Part shown: positions 62,201-64,000 of the stretch, piece by piece
Numbering within the stretch: the stretch's first letter is position 1
Layout of the letters: each line of letters starts with the position of its first letter
Notes under the pieces: generated by a model
What the model saw: only the letters and a program-made list of their open reading frames with translations
Databases searched by the model: none
Told to the model about the DNA's origin: nothing
Assembly: GCA_008692225.1 (NCBI GenBank)
Contig: VICG01000003.1
Coordinates: 3,221,501-3,285,500, forward strand
From: Monilinia fructicola
Taxonomy: Eukaryota; Ascomycota; Leotiomycetes; Helotiales; Sclerotiniaceae
Direction: 5' to 3'
Length of the DNA stretch: 64,000 nt
Position numbers and translations under genes: made by a program

Positions 62201-63968
62201 CCAAAGATAAGAAACAGTGCAGTCGTAGCAATGTATGCTTCGGATTGGCGAGAATCTGGCGTGGATACTGAGACCATAGTAAAATTTTGTAATTTCGGGC
62301 TAGAAGCGTATTCAACTTGAGAGAGGGGTGTAGTGGCGAGTAGATCTTGCGATTTCGACCAGGTGATCCGAAGGTTATGGCGATTGGAATAACTGGTGTC
62401 AGAAACAAGAGTGTAAGTCAACCTCACTGAAGAGTCCCTCGCTCGACATGCTTCTTCCAGCACCCTGGTAGGATTGATGCCTGACCATTTCCCAAAATCT
62501 CGAACAGTAACCTTTGTTCCGTCCTTACCGTTAATCACCGTACTACTTTTACCCGTTAGAGGGTCTACCTCGCTGACAGGTAAGCTAGCAAAAAGATCAG
62601 CCAACGCGGCATCATCATCACTGCCAGTCTCCTCCAGTAAAGCTTTGCCAATTGCAGCTGCTTCTCTACTTATCTCATCATCAGATTCTACTGGACTCTC
62701 GGATTCCTGAGTTCCTTTATCATCTGTAGCCAACTCGGAAGCGCGCTGAGCAGCTGCATCCCGCTCCAGTTTTATCTTTTGGATGTTCCATTGCTGGTCT
62801 GCAAGGTATTTATCAAACAAGACATCATCTTCTATCCTCTTGAGCTTCCTCGCTAACCTTGCCGACTCTGCATCAATGGGACTTCCATTATTTTGTGATT
62901 TCTGAGCACCCCTTTTACCATTCGAACGAGCCTCGGTGGCAGATTTTGAGCTTTGAAGCAAAAACATTTTTTCTTTGGTCCTCAGATAAACTGGGAGGAG
63001 ATCATCCGGATCAATGTCACTGTCATAGTCTATTATAGCTGCCTTTTTATTGATTTCTTGCTTCTTGCCATTTCGAGGGGTATTTGCTCCATTTTGGACT
63101 GAAGATGCAAAATGCCTAGTGTCTGACTCGAACCTTGGTGTATTTGTTCCCGAGGCCATGGGGCTATCAAATGGAGTGCCTGAAAAATAAATGGTCAAGT
63201 TTAAAAACAGTATAGCACAATGTGGATCTACATACCATTTTGGGACTTTTGGGAAGATGCCAATCTGCGATGTGAATTCTGATAGTCTGGCAATTCGCTC
63301 CTTGAACATTCACGGGAAAGCCACTCCAGCGATTCCTCCATACCCCAGATTGTGTCCTTGGTGCTGCCACTAATCTTATCCGAAATATCCAAAACATGTT
63401 GCAAAGCCAATAGAACTTTATCTGCTGCGAAACCGGCTCCTACGAGGGACTGCTGCAAGGTCCAAAGTCGGATTGCGAGCTCCTCTTCCGATAATTGCTT
63501 GAGTAGGGTCGTATCTGTTGCTGGGCCAGAAAATCGTCCTTCCATTTTTATTAAATCCAGGATCTCTTCCATAAGCTCTGGAGGTAGCCATTTTCTCGTA
63601 TTAAGAGTTTCTGCTTGTCCTCGCAGAACTCTGCGATCTGTTTCTAGTCGGGTCTTTTGACGAATGGCATCTCTTTTTGATTTTTGTGAATGTTTCTCAA
63701 CAAGTAATTGCAGTTCAGAATTCTCGAGTTGCTTCTCGAACTCTTCGGGGGTCAAATTCGAATTTTGATTCGAAGGTCCATTTCCAACGACTTCATTAGT
63801 CTTATCCCCTAGCTGTTGACTTTCGTTTGTATCGACAGGGCCGCTTGCAACGTCCTTTTCTTGTATAGCTTCAATTGCTTCAGTTTTAAGTTTCGAGGCA
63901 ATCGAAGTGGTAGCAAAACCTCTGGCTGGGTTCGCAGCTGGCTTCTTCTTTTTCTTACCACCAGCCAT
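59207..63968 (-). CDS. DExH-box RNA helicase, DHX29/YLR419W type, with one frameshift
   Basis: Six exons: 63968-63236, 63179-61016, 60885-59891, 59845-59597, 59546-59471 and 59419-59207. Introns are 56, 130, 45, 50 and 51 bp. The third intron uses an AAG acceptor, which restores LNRTRYSSRRRQFFEIPYRI. A basic start (MAGGKKKKKPA) leads to a charged coiled-coil-like region and a UBA-like segment (ESLEWLSREC). Helicase motifs follow in order: GETGCGKS (I), TEPRRISAISLA (Ia), DEVHER (II), SATVDADRF (III), LVFLPG (IV), TNIAETGITIPDV (V), QRRGRAGR (VI). The helicase-associated and OB-like C-terminal domains follow (WSFYPKLLIRDGKG, HPTSVNKG, MYAGVFILDGNR). One base is missing from a C run at 61752-61753, directly after GKSTQV, so the frame breaks there. 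With that base the protein would be 1,476 aa, normal for this family. Homologues unwind RNA and help translation initiation on structured mRNAs. The break is either an assembly error or a real null allele. Confidence 0.85.
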
Positions 63969-64000
63969 TTTCTAGATATGTTTTGATAACTGGTATTTAT

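Overview
The window looks like nuclear DNA of a filamentous ascomycete. Genes carry short introns (45-64 bp, one of 130 bp) with GTAAGT-like donors and CTAAC/CTGAC-like branch sites. It holds a fungal Zn2Cys6 protein, a fungal DUF3176-type membrane protein, a stand-alone 5S rRNA gene, and an extremely A+T-rich block that reads as a DNA transposon degraded by RIP. The size and terminal repeats of that element resemble Fot1/pogo-type elements such as Flipper of Botrytis. A leotiomycete (Sclerotiniaceae-like) source is therefore my guess, but it is inference.

Layout. Left edge (1-1244, minus): the N-terminal 414 codons of a protein kinase cut by the window edge. 4417-6722 (minus): one protein joining a Zn2Cys6 DNA-binding cluster to a maltose/NodL-type acetyltransferase. 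6.7-35.7 kb: about 29 kb in which I can support no protein gene. It is full of micro- and minisatellites, a cluster of TACTGTA-type palindromes, a 1,847-bp TA-flanked transposon with intact GC-rich terminal repeats and a ruined interior (28909-30755), and a 420-bp TA-flanked MITE (30967-31386). 35674-36696 (plus): a secreted Ser/Thr-rich double-psi beta-barrel protein.

38.1-42.7 kb is a compact housekeeping block: CCZ1 (minus) and mitochondrial methionyl-tRNA formyltransferase FMT1 (plus) are transcribed divergently from a 353-bp promoter. A degenerate tandem-repeat tract follows (43.7-44.8 kb), then an intronless SprT-like metallopeptidase (44939-45874, minus). 45.9-51.9 kb and 53.8-57.2 kb have little coding signal. 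Between them lies a DUF3176-like membrane protein gene broken by two frameshifts (51935-53838, minus). A 5S rRNA gene sits at 57188-57306 (plus).

The right end (59207-63968, minus) is a six-exon DHX29/YLR419W-type DExH RNA helicase with all motifs recognisable but a one-base frameshift directly after the Walker A motif.

The genes do not form one pathway. The window mixes conserved housekeeping genes (vacuolar fusion, mitochondrial translation initiation, RNA helicase, 5S) with accessory, fast-changing DNA. Exon structures were worked out by eye from splice signals and reading-frame continuity. For FMT1, CCZ1 and the acetyltransferase fusion the spliced lengths come out as whole codons.
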